From NCBI GenBank assembly GCA_025559845.1, contig CP048470.1, forward strand, positions 472,001 through 536,000: 64,000 nucleotides of DNA, read 5' to 3'. This DNA is from Agrobacterium tumefaciens. Lineage in GTDB: Bacteria; Pseudomonadota; Alphaproteobacteria; Rhizobiales; Rhizobiaceae. Positions 15,934-23,995 of the stretch are shown here, piece by piece. Position 1 is the stretch's first letter, and every line of letters starts with the position of its first letter. Both the position numbers and the translations under genes were made by a program. Below the pieces are notes generated by a model. The model did not search any database and was not told the DNA's origin. It saw only the letters and a list, made by a program, of their open reading frames with translations.

Positions 15934-16377
15934 ATGCCTAGCACTATCCGTCTACATCGCGTCTTTTCGACCAAACCCGAAAAGCTCTATCGTGCATTTA
16001 TTGAACCGGACGCCATCGCCAGTTGGCTGCCACCGTTCGGCTTTACGTGCACGGTTCACGAACTGGATGCAAAGGTGGGAGGCAAGCACCGGATGTCATT
16101 CAGGAACTTCACCACGGGCGAAAGTCACTCATTCGGCGGCACCTATCTCGAACTCGTGCCAGGTGAACGCCTTGTCTACACCGACAGTTTTGAAGATCAG
16201 AACCTGCCAGGCGAGATGAAAGTAACGATCAGCCTGAAGGCCGCTCCGTCGGGGACTGAGGTCAACATCGAGCAACAAGGCGTGCCTGACATCATACCTG
16301 CTGATGCATGCTACCTCGGTTGGCAGGAATCGTTGCGAAAACTCGCCAAACTCGTCGAACCGGACATTACGCAGTAA
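15934..16377 (+). CDS. SRPBCC/AHSA1-like domain protein
   Basis: 147 aa single START-like domain: HRVFSTKPEKLYRAFIEPDAIASWLPP at residues about 8-34 is the hallmark of the AHSA1 (activator of Hsp90 ATPase C-terminal-like) family, followed by GGKHRMSFRNF, GGTYLELVPGERLVYTD and a C-terminal helix GWQESLRKLAKLV. The cavity binds hydrophobic ligands; no catalytic residues can be assigned. GGAGG lies just before the ATG. Cotranscription with the TetR gene suggests a ligand-response role. Confidence 0.88.
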   Translation: MPSTIRLHRVFSTKPEKLYRAFIEPDAIASWLPPFGFTCTVHELDAKVGGKHRMSFRNFTTGESHSFGGTYLELVPGERLVYTDSFEDQNLPGEMKVTISLKAAPSGTEVNIEQQGVPDIIPADACYLGWQESLRKLAKLVEPDITQ

Positions 16378-16395
16378 TCCAACCATGACTATTCA

Positions 16396-16428
16396 CTGGC
16401 CGCCTCTTGAAAAATTACAGGCGGCCAG
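16396..16428 (+). terminator. Stable inverted repeat after the SRPBCC gene
   Basis: CTGGCCGCCT (16396-16405) and AGGCGGCCAG (16419-16428) make a perfect 10-bp stem with a 13-nt A-rich loop, 19 bp after the stop. No T-tract follows, so either a Rho-dependent site or an mRNA 3' end stabiliser. Confidence 0.55.
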
Positions 16429-16638
16429 CGCTGCATTTGCGCCTGCTTGAGCGTGTTTGCAAAGACAGGTGCCAGCCAATAGCGCCCATGCTCCCCTATC
16501 CGAGAAAAGCCTCTTAAGTCCCTGTTTTTCCGTTTTCTTCTTTGTTTTAGACAGGGTGTTTGCGCAAGCGACTGACGCGTGACGCCACGCCTCCATGTGG
16601 CTTCAAGCTTTCTCGCAGAACAAATATTCATCACCTTA

Positions 16639-16667
16639 TTGCGTCGCACAAAAAACGACCATATAGT
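16639..16667 (+). promoter_or_regulatory. Predicted sigma70-type promoter of the TRAP operon
   Basis: TTGCGT (16639-16644) and TATAGT (16662-16667) are separated by exactly 17 bp, about 100 bp before the dctP start. Reasonable -10, weaker -35. Confidence 0.45.
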
Positions 16668-16765
16668 CCTGACGCTCGGAACACGGCTGGTGTACCGAAA
16701 CAAATCGACGCCAGATCGGTCCTGCTACAAGCGAGCCAGAAACAATAATGAAGGGGTTCATGACG

Positions 16766-17746
16766 ATGAAAAATGCAATTCTTGCCGGGTTGGCTCTGAC
16801 GCTTGCCAGCTTTGCAACCTCTGCTTTTGCCGAGACAGCCTGGGACATGTCAGTCGTATGGCCGGAGGGTAATTTTCACACCAAGAATGCGATGAAATTT
16901 GCCGAAACGGTCAAGACCGTAACTGGTGGAGAGGTGGTCATCACCGTTCACTCCGGCGGCGCGCTCGGTATCAAGGGGCCTGAAGGCATGACCGCCGTAC
17001 GCGACGGCATTGTGCCGATAGCAGACATCCTCATGAGCCAGCAGGTGGGCGAGGCACCCGTGCTCGGCGTCGAGACGCTGCCTTACCTGGCGCCGACAAT
17101 GCCCGACCTTGCCCTGTTGCACAAATTCTTCCGCCCCAAGATCGAGGAAGTCGCCACCTCGATGAACCAGAAGCTTCTCTACATGGTTCCGTGGCCAGGA
17201 CAGGCTGTTTACTCGCCCAAACCCATCGAAAAGATTGAAGACGTCAACGGGCTGAAAATCCGCGTCGTTGATTCCAACGGCCACAACTTCTTTCATGCGC
17301 TGGGAGCCCTCCCCGTCCAGATGCCATGGGGCGAAGTCGTACCATCGCTTGCCGCGGGTACCATTAACGGTGTCACCACCTCATCATCTTCGGGTGTCGA
17401 TGGCGCCTTCTGGGAGTTCATGAAAGACATGAGCACCTTCAACTGGCAGGCATCGTCCAACATCGTCACCGTCAATCTCGACGCCTGGAATGCATTGTCT
17501 CCAGAACATCAGGCAGCCATTGAACTCGCCTCCAAGCAGCTTGAAGGCGAATTCTGGCTTGTGAGCCGTGCCGAAGACGAAACCAAGCTCGCTACACTGA
17601 AAGAAAAGGGCATTACCGTCACCTCGCCATCGCCGGAGCTCAAGGCAGCGCTGATCGAACGAGCCAAACCACTATGGGACGACTTCCTCAAGCGCGTGCC
17701 GGATGCCGCACCTTACGTTGAAGCCTACCTGAAGGCACGGAACTAA
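16766..17746 (+). CDS. dctP: TRAP transporter solute-binding protein (DctP family)
   Basis: 326 aa from the ATG at 16766, 9 nt after AAGGGG; ATGs at 16748 and 16760 are alternatives. Signal peptide AILAGLALTLASFATSAFA. DctP landmarks: WDMSVVWPEGNFHTKNAMKFAE, HSGGALGIKGPEGMTAVRDG, QAVYSPKPIEKIEDVNGLKIRV with the carboxylate-binding arginine, and GEVVPSLAAGTINGVTT. It delivers a carboxylate (mono- or dicarboxylic or sugar acid) to the Na+-coupled membrane subunits encoded next. A stable hairpin follows before dctQ, which would allow higher expression of this subunit. The gene symbol denotes the family, not a proven C4-dicarboxylate specificity. Confidence 0.93.
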   Translation: MKNAILAGLALTLASFATSAFAETAWDMSVVWPEGNFHTKNAMKFAETVKTVTGGEVVITVHSGGALGIKGPEGMTAVRDGIVPIADILMSQQVGEAPVLGVETLPYLAPTMPDLALLHKFFRPKIEEVATSMNQKLLYMVPWPGQAVYSPKPIEKIEDVNGLKIRVVDSNGHNFFHALGALPVQMPWGEVVPSLAAGTINGVTTSSSSGVDGAFWEFMKDMSTFNWQASSNIVTVNLDAWNALSPEHQAAIELASKQLEGEFWLVSRAEDETKLATLKEKGITVTSPSPELKAALIERAKPLWDDFLKRVPDAAPYVEAYLKARN

Positions 17747-17768
17747 GTTTCTCCTCGTCGGACATGAA

Positions 17769-17798
17769 GGGGTAGCCGGTCCGCCGGCTGCTCGCCCC
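17769..17798 (+). other. Intercistronic hairpin between dctP and dctQ
   Basis: AGCCGG (17774-17779) and CCGGCT (17784-17789) pair around TCCG, with flanking GGGG and CCCC able to extend the structure across an interior loop. No T-tract, so likely mRNA stabilisation or partial attenuation. Confidence 0.5.
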
Positions 17799-17823
17799 AT
17801 TCTGCGCATTCTGGAGAAGCATC

Positions 17824-18357
17824 ATGCACAGACCACCCAATCCTGCATTCAATGCCATCATTGACCCGATCGATCGCCTGACCGAGGTTGGCAACACACT
17901 CGCCGCCATCTCGCTGCTTGGTATCTTCACTCTCATCGCCTGCGAGATATTTCTCAGGAACGGTGTTGGCTATTCACTACCCTTCGCCTGGGATGTTGCA
18001 GCCTACCTGATGGCGGCCAGCTTCCTTCTTGCTGGTGCAAGCGCTCTGAAATCCGGCTCCCACGTCCGCGTCACAGCAATCGGCGAGATGCTGTCTTCGT
18101 CCGGTGCGCGCTGGCTGGACGTCGTTGCCTGCCTCATCGGTCTCGCAATCTGCGTTGCTCTATCCATCGCGCTCACCGACATGGCTTTCCTGTCCTTTCA
18201 GCGCGGCTCGACCTCCTCGTCCGTCATTCGTATTCCGCTTGTTTATCCGCAGGTCGCCCTGGCAGCCGGCGCGATCATCCTGAATTTGCAAATGCTGGCC
18301 CAATTGTTGCGGCTTCTGCGCGGTGAGACCCTTTCAACCGGCCCAGGACTGGAATGA
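17824..18357 (+). CDS. dctQ: TRAP transporter small permease subunit (DctQ)
   Basis: 177 aa with four hydrophobic segments (about residues 25-45, 55-80, 95-120, 140-165), the DctQ topology. Family pattern FAWDVAAYLMAASFLLAGASALKSGSHVRV is recognisable in the middle, including the G-x-H-V-R-V end of helix 2. CTGGAG precedes the ATG. The stop is followed by ATG of dctM after 3 bp, so the membrane subunits are translated together. Confidence 0.92.
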   Translation: MHRPPNPAFNAIIDPIDRLTEVGNTLAAISLLGIFTLIACEIFLRNGVGYSLPFAWDVAAYLMAASFLLAGASALKSGSHVRVTAIGEMLSSSGARWLDVVACLIGLAICVALSIALTDMAFLSFQRGSTSSSVIRIPLVYPQVALAAGAIILNLQMLAQLLRLLRGETLSTGPGLE

Positions 18358-18360
18358 ACC

Positions 18361-19662
18361 ATGGGAAAAATTACCTTCAGCCTGCTCGGCCTGATGACAC
18401 TCATTCTGGGAACCGGCGTCTGGATCGGACTTGGCCTTGTCGGTACGGGGGCTGCCCTTGCAGCACTTTTTCGCCCAACCCTGCCTTTGTTCAAGCTTCT
18501 CGCCCAACAGGCGTGGAACACACTTGTTTCGCCGGAAATGTTGGCATTACCACTGTTCATATTCATGGCGGAAATTCTGTTCCGGACGAAGATCTCCGAA
18601 GCGCTATTTTCCGGTCTTGCCCCTTGGCTACGCCATGTACCCGGACGCCTCGCCCATATCACGGTGCTTGGCTGCACACTTTTCGCATCTGTCTGCGGTT
18701 CCTCTGCCGCCACGACGGCAACGGTCGGGCGCATCACCGCCAAGGAGTTGATCTCACGCGGTTATAACCGCGATCTTATCACCGGTAGCCTCGCGGGAGC
18801 CGGAACCCTTGGTTTTCTCATTCCGCCATCAACGATCATGATCATCTATGGGGTCATGGCCGAGGAATCGATCCTCAAACTCTTTATGGCGGGAATCCTG
18901 CCGGGGTTCCTGATGGCCGCGTCCTATATGGGCTATATCGGCATCAGGGCACTCATGAACCCAGCACTTGTCGGTGAAGCTTTACCTCCAACGACGTTTT
19001 TACAGAAGCTCGCCGCTCTCAAAGATCTCGGACCATTGCTGCTGCTCATTATCGGTGTCGTCGGCTCCATGTATGGCGGTATCGCCTCGCCAACCGAAGC
19101 TGCAGCTGTCGGTGTGGGTGGAGCAATCATCATCGGTGCTCTGCAGAAGACGTTGACGTTCAAGAACCTGATGCAAGCTGCAAAGCAGGCTGCTGACTCC
19201 TGCGCCATGATCGGCCTCATCATGGTGGGAGCAATGTTCCTCTCGACCGTTATCGGTTACCTCGGCATGCCACGTTATATTGCGGGTACGATTGAAAGCT
19301 GGGGGCTGTCGCCTTTCATGCTCATCCTCGTCCTGCTGATCTTCTACATCATCCTCGGAACGGTCATGGAAGGTCTCGGCTGCATTGTCATGACACTGCC
19401 GATCACCCTGCCTCTTGTCATGGCCGCAGGCTACAGCAAAGTCTGGTTCGGTATCTTCATCGTTATCGTCGTAGAAATGGCACAGATTTCTCCGCCTGTC
19501 GGGTTCAATCTGACCGTCATACAACGCCTCACTGGAGACAGCATGGCACGCATCACCCGCGCCACCATGCCGTTCTTTTTCATCATGTGCGCATTCGTAC
19601 TGCTGATCGCGCTTTTCCCGGAGATCGTCTCAATCGTTCCGGACATGATGGCGAAGAACTGA
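18361..19662 (+). CDS. dctM: TRAP transporter large permease subunit (DctM)
   Basis: 433 aa, standard DctM length, about twelve hydrophobic segments. Motifs: LALPLFIFMAEILFRT, CGSSAATTATVGRITAKEL, SLAGAGTLGFLIPPSTIMI and PTEAAAVGVGGAI, all characteristic of the ion-coupled translocation core. It follows dctQ by 3 bp and ends at a strong convergent terminator. It transports the solute presented by DctP using a sodium gradient (family knowledge). Confidence 0.94.
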   Translation: MGKITFSLLGLMTLILGTGVWIGLGLVGTGAALAALFRPTLPLFKLLAQQAWNTLVSPEMLALPLFIFMAEILFRTKISEALFSGLAPWLRHVPGRLAHITVLGCTLFASVCGSSAATTATVGRITAKELISRGYNRDLITGSLAGAGTLGFLIPPSTIMIIYGVMAEESILKLFMAGILPGFLMAASYMGYIGIRALMNPALVGEALPPTTFLQKLAALKDLGPLLLLIIGVVGSMYGGIASPTEAAAVGVGGAIIIGALQKTLTFKNLMQAAKQAADSCAMIGLIMVGAMFLSTVIGYLGMPRYIAGTIESWGLSPFMLILVLLIFYIILGTVMEGLGCIVMTLPITLPLVMAAGYSKVWFGIFIVIVVEMAQISPPVGFNLTVIQRLTGDSMARITRATMPFFFIMCAFVLLIALFPEIVSIVPDMMAKN

Positions 19663-19676
19663 GGCAAAGCAAAACA

Positions 19677-19701
19677 CCGGCCAGTGGATGAAACTGGCCG
19701 G
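19677..19701. terminator. Convergent terminator between dctM and the GlxA-type gene
   Basis: CCGGCCAGT (19677-19685) and ACTGGCCGG (19693-19701) form a perfect 9-bp stem with a 7-nt loop, located between two converging stops 50 bp apart. An AAAACA run precedes it on the plus strand, giving TGTTTT after the stem for minus-strand transcription. Confidence 0.7.
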
Positions 19702-19712
19702 CGATAAGGCCG

Positions 19713-20699
19713 TCACGCCGCAGCCATGACAGAGTTGCTCGAAAACCGGCTGCGATATTCTCCAGGCGAAAGACCGAGAATGCGATGAAACACGCGCCGA
19801 AATGCGGCCGCGTCCTCATAGCCGACTGACCACGCGATCTGATCGACCGATCGCTTGGTGAATTCCAGCAGTTCGCGGGCCTTGCCGACGCGCAGATGTT
19901 GAACATATTCGATCGGCTTCATGCCAGTTGCAGACTTGAAACGCCGCAGGAAGGTCCGCTCCTCGAGCCCGGCCTGATCTGCCATGTCGGACACGCTTGT
20001 TGCACGCCCGGCACGCGCCTGAAGCCAATGTTGCACTTTCAGGATCGACTCATCGCCATGCGTCAGGCGTGGTGCGAAGCTGCTGTAGTGTCGCTGCTCG
20101 CGACCTGACGGATCGATCAGCAGAAATTTCCCGGTTTCGATCATTACCGATGGCCCCAGAAGCCGGTCCACGATGCGCAAACCAAGATCGGTCCATGCCA
20201 TCAACCCGCCAGCCGTGATGATGTCACCATCCTCGATGACAATCTTGTCGATCTCGACACGGACATCCGGAAAACGTTCGCGAAAACGCTCCGCAAACAG
20301 CCAATGCGTTGTGGCTGGGCGACCGGCCAGCAGACCTGTTGCCGCGAGAATGAACGATCCTCCACAACTCGCGGCCAACGTCGCTCCTTGTGCGTGACGG
20401 TCAAGCAACCAGCGAGCGTAAGGTGCAGCCTCTTCGACTTCGGCGGGACCCGTCAGCCTGCCGGGCACCACCAGAATGTCCGGATGTCCGGCCGCGTCAG
20501 GACTGGTGTCGTAACAGCGGCAAAAACTACCGTTCTCTTCCATGTTCCAGTGGCTGACACGCAACTCGGGTCCGCCACGATCCTTGGAAAACAGTGACGC
20601 GATTGCAAAAAGGTCGGTTATGCCGTGCACCATGGCAATCTGGCAGCCCCGGTAGAGAACGAGGCCAACCTCCAAAGCACTCCCTGAAGCTCCTGCCAT
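19713..20699 (-). CDS. GlxA family (DJ-1/PfpI plus AraC HTH) transcriptional regulator
   Basis: 328 aa in two parts. Residues about 10-190 are a DJ-1/PfpI class I amidotransferase-like domain with the nucleophile-elbow region AASCGGSFILAATGLL (cysteine present). Residues about 220-320 form the AraC double HTH (SVSDMADQAGLEERTFLRRF and SVGYEDAAAFRRVFHRILGLSPGEYR). Such regulators often control catabolic or detoxification genes placed divergently. It is divergent from the alpha/beta hydrolase-SDR-membrane protein operon with a 131-bp shared region, so that operon is its likely target. Confidence 0.92.
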   Translation of the reverse strand: MAGASGSALEVGLVLYRGCQIAMVHGITDLFAIASLFSKDRGGPELRVSHWNMEENGSFCRCYDTSPDAAGHPDILVVPGRLTGPAEVEEAAPYARWLLDRHAQGATLAASCGGSFILAATGLLAGRPATTHWLFAERFRERFPDVRVEIDKIVIEDGDIITAGGLMAWTDLGLRIVDRLLGPSVMIETGKFLLIDPSGREQRHYSSFAPRLTHGDESILKVQHWLQARAGRATSVSDMADQAGLEERTFLRRFKSATGMKPIEYVQHLRVGKARELLEFTKRSVDQIAWSVGYEDAAAFRRVFHRILGLSPGEYRSRFSSNSVMAAA

Positions 20700-20733
20700 C
20701 TCTGTTTTCCCCTTTTTGTCAGTTTTGGCCCGT

Positions 20734-20746
20734 CTTCTGTCAGAAG
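20734..20746. promoter_or_regulatory. Small palindrome in the divergent GlxA/alpha-beta hydrolase region
   Basis: CTTCTGTCAGAAG is symmetric (6-bp arms around T) and lies 35 bp from the regulator start and 85 bp before the hydrolase start. Possible binding site; no clear -35/-10 pair nearby. Confidence 0.35.
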
Positions 20747-20830
20747 CGCCAATCCTGCGCTCGCTGGCTCCAGAGTATCTCTATTCCCACGGGACGCAAG
20801 CAAGCTCCCTGAACCAAAGGAGAGAGAGAA

Positions 20831-21658
20831 ATGAGCACGATCACCACCAAAGACGGCACGCATATCTACTACAAAGACTGGGGCTCCAAGGATGCTCAGC
20901 CGATCATCTTCTCGCACGGCTGGCCACTCAGCGCCGATGCCTGGGATGCGCAGATGGTGTTCTTCGCCAATCACGGTTTCCGCACCATTGCCCATGATCG
21001 TCGCAGCCACGGTCGCTCCGATCAGGTCTGGGATAACAACAACATGGACCAGTATGCTGATGACCTTGCTGAACTGATCGAACAGCTTGACCTGCACGAC
21101 ATTATTCTGGTCGGTCACTCCACTGGCGGTGGCGAAGTGACCCGCTACATCGGACGCCATGGAACAGCGCGCGTCGCCAAGATCGGCCTGATCGGCGCTG
21201 TACCGCCGCTGATGCTGAAAACGGAAAGCAATCCCGGCGGTTTGCCGATCGACGTCTTCGACGGCATTCGCAAAGGCACCTACGACAATCGCAGCCAGTT
21301 CTTCAAGGATCTGACAATACCCTTCTACGGTTACAACCGTGACGGCGCTGTCATCTCCGAAGGTATTCGCGAAGAATTCTGGCGCCAGGGCATGATGGGC
21401 GGCCTCAAGGGCCAACTCGACAGCATTCGGGCCTTTTCCGAGAGCGACTTTCATCAGGATCTGAAGGCTTTCGACAAACCGACGCTGGTCTTGCATGGAG
21501 ATGACGATCAGATCGTCCCGATCGGGGCGTCTGCACACTCGACGGTCAAGATCGTCAAGCACGCTGTCCTGAAGGTCTACGAAGGCGCCGACCACGGTTT
21601 GACGCAGACACATCAGGATCGTTTCAACGCCGATCTCCTCACCTTCATCAAAGCCTGA
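20831..21658 (+). CDS. Alpha/beta hydrolase, cofactor-free haloperoxidase/esterase type (cytosolic paralogue)
   Basis: 275 aa. Ser97 in VGHSTGGGE is the nucleophile, with the acid in HGDDDQIVP (about D225-D226) and H255 in GADHGL. The oxyanion region reads [15 protein letters not shown] and [10 protein letters not shown] follows, all typical of the non-haem chloroperoxidase/esterase group. No signal peptide. A second copy with an export signal is encoded at 42003 and is very similar from its internal Met51 onward. GGAGAGAG precedes the ATG. Operon partners are an SDR and a membrane protein; substrate unknown, hydrolysis of esters or perhydrolysis being typical. Confidence 0.9.
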   Translation: MSTITTKDGTHIYYKDWGSKDAQPIIFSHGWPLSADAWDAQMVFFANHGFRTIAHDRRSHGRSDQVWDNNNMDQYADDLAELIEQLDLHDIILVGHSTGGGEVTRYIGRHGTARVAKIGLIGAVPPLMLKTESNPGGLPIDVFDGIRKGTYDNRSQFFKDLTIPFYGYNRDGAVISEGIREEFWRQGMMGGLKGQLDSIRAFSESDFHQDLKAFDKPTLVLHGDDDQIVPIGASAHSTVKIVKHAVLKVYEGADHGLTQTHQDRFNADLLTFIKA

Positions 21659-21724
21659 AACACCAACGGCAAAGCACTGGCGCCTGGAGGCGCCAGCCCG
21701 CCGCTTTCAAAAGGAACATTCGAA

Positions 21725-22519
21725 ATGACCAAGGAAACATTTCTCGTCACCGGCGCATCGGATGGTATCGGCGCCGTTTATGCCGATCGTCTGGCAGGGC
21801 GCGGTTACAATCTGGTGCTTGTCGCGCGCCGCGCTGAAAAACTGCAGTCGCTGGCTGCGCAACTCGAGAAGGTTCACGGTGTCTCGGTGGAGGTTTTGGC
21901 CGCTGACCTTTCGACCGCCCAGGGCCTCGAAAAGGTAGAAAACCGCCTGCGCGAAGACAGCCAGATCACTGGCCTCGTCAACAATGCCGGCATTGCAGGG
22001 GAAGGCAACATAACCGAACTCGACCCGTCCTATGTCACCGGCATGATCCACCTCAATATCCTCGCCGTCACCCGGCTCGCAGCAGCGATCGCCCCACGCT
22101 TGTCTTCCCGTGGTAAAGGCACAATCATCAACATCACCTCCGTCACGGCACTCATGCCGGCCGCATTCACGGCGGTCTATCCAGCGACGAAGGCTTTTGT
22201 ACTTGCTTTCACAGAGGCACTGCAGGCACAACTCGCTCCCTCCGGTGTCCGCGTCCAGGGCGTTCTGCCAGGAATTACACGCACAGCAATCTGGGAAGAA
22301 GTAAAACTCAGCACCATCCCTGCCGCAATGGTCATGGACGTCAATGACATGGTCGATGCTGCCATGGTTGGTCTCGATCTCGGCGAAGTAATGACCATTC
22401 CCTCGCTGCCAGACAGCGCCGACCTTGAAACCTATCTCAGTGCGCGTTCGGCTTTGCGACCCAATCTGTCGCTTGCAAAACCGGCCGCCCGCTACAGCGT
22501 CGTCACCGCAGTAAAGTAG
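21725..22519 (+). CDS. Short-chain dehydrogenase/reductase
   Basis: 264 aa classical SDR. TGASDGIG (9-16) binds the dinucleotide, NNAG is at 86-89, and the catalytic residues are S139, Y152 and K156 (YPATK). The basic pair in VARRAEKL after strand 2 suggests NADP. It lies 66 bp after the alpha/beta hydrolase stop and probably belongs to the same transcript under the GlxA-type regulator. Substrate cannot be inferred; the C-terminal third resembles the DltE-like branch of SDRs. Confidence 0.92.
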   Translation: MTKETFLVTGASDGIGAVYADRLAGRGYNLVLVARRAEKLQSLAAQLEKVHGVSVEVLAADLSTAQGLEKVENRLREDSQITGLVNNAGIAGEGNITELDPSYVTGMIHLNILAVTRLAAAIAPRLSSRGKGTIINITSVTALMPAAFTAVYPATKAFVLAFTEALQAQLAPSGVRVQGVLPGITRTAIWEEVKLSTIPAAMVMDVNDMVDAAMVGLDLGEVMTIPSLPDSADLETYLSARSALRPNLSLAKPAARYSVVTAVK

Positions 22520-22530
22520 TGGGTACCGCC

Positions 22531-23031
22531 ATGATCCTCGGACTGACAATTTCCCAATTCACCCTATTGCATGTCGCCTTGAGCTTCATTGGCATCGCTT
22601 CCGGCCTGATCGCGCTCCCGGCCTATGCATCCGGAAAGTGGATGCCGCGCATGACTGGTCTTTTTCTCGCGACGACCCTGGCGACAACGCTGACGGGATT
22701 TCTCTTTCCCATCAGTACATTTACCCCGGCACTTGGGGTAGGCATCATTTCCACCATCATTCTGGCGGCCGCACTCGCAGCCCTTTATGTTTACAAGCTG
22801 AACGGCAAGGCACGAGTAATCTACGCTGTCACGGCAACGACAGGCTTATATCTCAATATGTTCGTTTTGATTGTTCAGTCATTTTTGAAAATCGAAACGC
22901 TGAACGAGCTTGCCCCGAATGGTAACGAACCGCCGTTCGTCGTTGCCCAAAGTGCGCTTTTGCTCGCCGCAATCATTCTCGGTCGCAAGGCGTCTACGAA
23001 GAGCCGACATTTCGGGATATTCGCGAAATGA
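22531..23031 (+). CDS. Unrecognised four-helix inner-membrane protein
   Basis: 166 aa from the ATG at 22531; a GTG at 22519 overlapping the SDR stop would add four residues. Four to five hydrophobic stretches (about 8-30, 40-62, 68-90, 98-120, 138-158) and a basic C-terminus (KASTKSRHFG). No enzyme motif or known family was recognised. It is coupled to the SDR and followed by a strong terminator, so it is the last gene of the alpha/beta hydrolase operon. Possible role in transport or membrane sensing of the same compound is only inference. Confidence 0.75.
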   Translation: MILGLTISQFTLLHVALSFIGIASGLIALPAYASGKWMPRMTGLFLATTLATTLTGFLFPISTFTPALGVGIISTIILAAALAALYVYKLNGKARVIYAVTATTGLYLNMFVLIVQSFLKIETLNELAPNGNEPPFVVAQSALLLAAIILGRKASTKSRHFGIFAK

Positions 23032-23043
23032 CTGCCCGGCCCC

Positions 23044-23077
23044 TTCCGCAGAACTCCCAACAGGTCGTTCTGCGGAA
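23044..23077 (+). terminator. Intrinsic terminator
   Basis: TTCCGCAGAAC (23044-23054) and GTTCTGCGGAA (23067-23077) pair perfectly over 11 bp with a 12-nt loop, followed by TTT. It lies between converging genes and would also work on the minus strand. Confidence 0.8.
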
Positions 23078-23106
23078 TTTACATGAGGGAAGCTCTGGTT
23101 CTACAA

Positions 23107-23919
23107 TCAGAAACGATAGGTCAAGCCGAGAACGGGGCCTTTAAGCGTTGAATCAAACACGTGGCCATCAGAATCATAATCTACGTCGAGAATTTTGTAG
23201 CCTGCAGACACAGACAGGTGGTCGGTAAACGCATAATTTGCCGTGGCAAGCGCCTGCCAGGTGTGATCCGATCCCGCTCCAAAACCACCGATGTCGGCCT
23301 GCGCGTGAACAGAGAATTTCGGTGTAACTTTGTAAAATGCCCGGAAACCAATCACCGGATCGACCCAGCCGAAATCCTCTCCGTAACTGCGTGAAAATGT
23401 GCCGTAATTGACAGTCACATCGTTGGAAATATGCCAGATACGCATGCCTGCAAGGAGATCGAGCGTCAGATCCTGATCATCATAGACCCGGTATCCACCT
23501 TTCAACGTCGCAGAAAACTGGACCGTATCGACGTCCGCACTCAACCCATGCGTCGCCCCAATGACAGGAAGCGCGCCGATCACATGGCTATCTGTGGTGT
23601 TGACGTACATCATGTCGCCGGAGAAAACGAGACGGTCATATCGCCCCCAAACGTCGAGGAAACCTCCGACGTTGAGATGATCCACCACGTCCGAGAAGGA
23701 CTTTTCGACCGAGATTGTCGGTCCACGGCGAAATGGGGAGATATCGCCTTTGAGCCCTGCGGCCCAGAGATACGGGGTAATCTGCAAAGCCCAGCCTGGC
23801 GGAAGGCTGCTATCTTCGGTTACGTCAGCCACCGCCTGCGGCAAAGATGGATCAGCCGCCTCGGCGCTGACTGCCAGCAACGGCAAAAGCACCAAAGCCC
23901 ATTTCAAACCATTCCCCAT
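23107..23919 (-). CDS. Outer-membrane beta-barrel protein of unknown function
   Basis: 270 aa. A signal peptide (KWALVLLPLLAVSAEAA) is followed by alternating hydrophobic strands, such as LQITPYLWAAGLKGDIS, VGGFLDVWGRYDRLVFSGDMMY and LTLDLLAGMRIWHISNDVTV broken by turns, and the chain ends in LTYRF with the C-terminal phenylalanine needed for outer-membrane insertion. Size and strand number suggest an 8-10 stranded barrel like small rhizobial/Brucella porin-like proteins. The stretch PYLWAAGLKGD resembles a conserved start of uncharacterised proteobacterial barrels. It lies 76 bp after the periplasmic hydrolase gene. Confidence 0.82.
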   Translation of the reverse strand: MGNGLKWALVLLPLLAVSAEAADPSLPQAVADVTEDSSLPPGWALQITPYLWAAGLKGDISPFRRGPTISVEKSFSDVVDHLNVGGFLDVWGRYDRLVFSGDMMYVNTTDSHVIGALPVIGATHGLSADVDTVQFSATLKGGYRVYDDQDLTLDLLAGMRIWHISNDVTVNYGTFSRSYGEDFGWVDPVIGFRAFYKVTPKFSVHAQADIGGFGAGSDHTWQALATANYAFTDHLSVSAGYKILDVDYDSDGHVFDSTLKGPVLGLTYRF

Positions 23920-23959
23920 TTATACGTTCTCTCGTTCCACCAAACCGCTAGGAATCGGA

Positions 23960-23975
23960 CGGGCGAAACCGCCCG
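23960..23975 (-). terminator. Short hairpin between the hydrolase and barrel genes
   Basis: CGGGCG (23960-23965) and CGCCCG (23970-23975) around AAAC. A compact 6-bp GC stem 20 bp after the choloylglycine-hydrolase-family stop; may attenuate readthrough into the barrel gene. Confidence 0.35.
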
Positions 23976-23995
23976 ACAATCACGCTATCATTCTG

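Larger units (their letters stand above)
16378..16765. other. 388-bp intergenic region upstream of the TRAP transporter
   Basis: The region holds a hairpin at 16396-16428 and a promoter candidate at 16639-16667, described separately. Between and around them I see no coding frame with family features; small minus-strand frames around 16389-16703 look accidental. Confidence 0.6.

Noticed and set aside
16389..16703. Minus-strand frames in the gap before the TRAP operon
   Set aside because: No start context, unusual composition, and they overlap the hairpin and promoter candidate.
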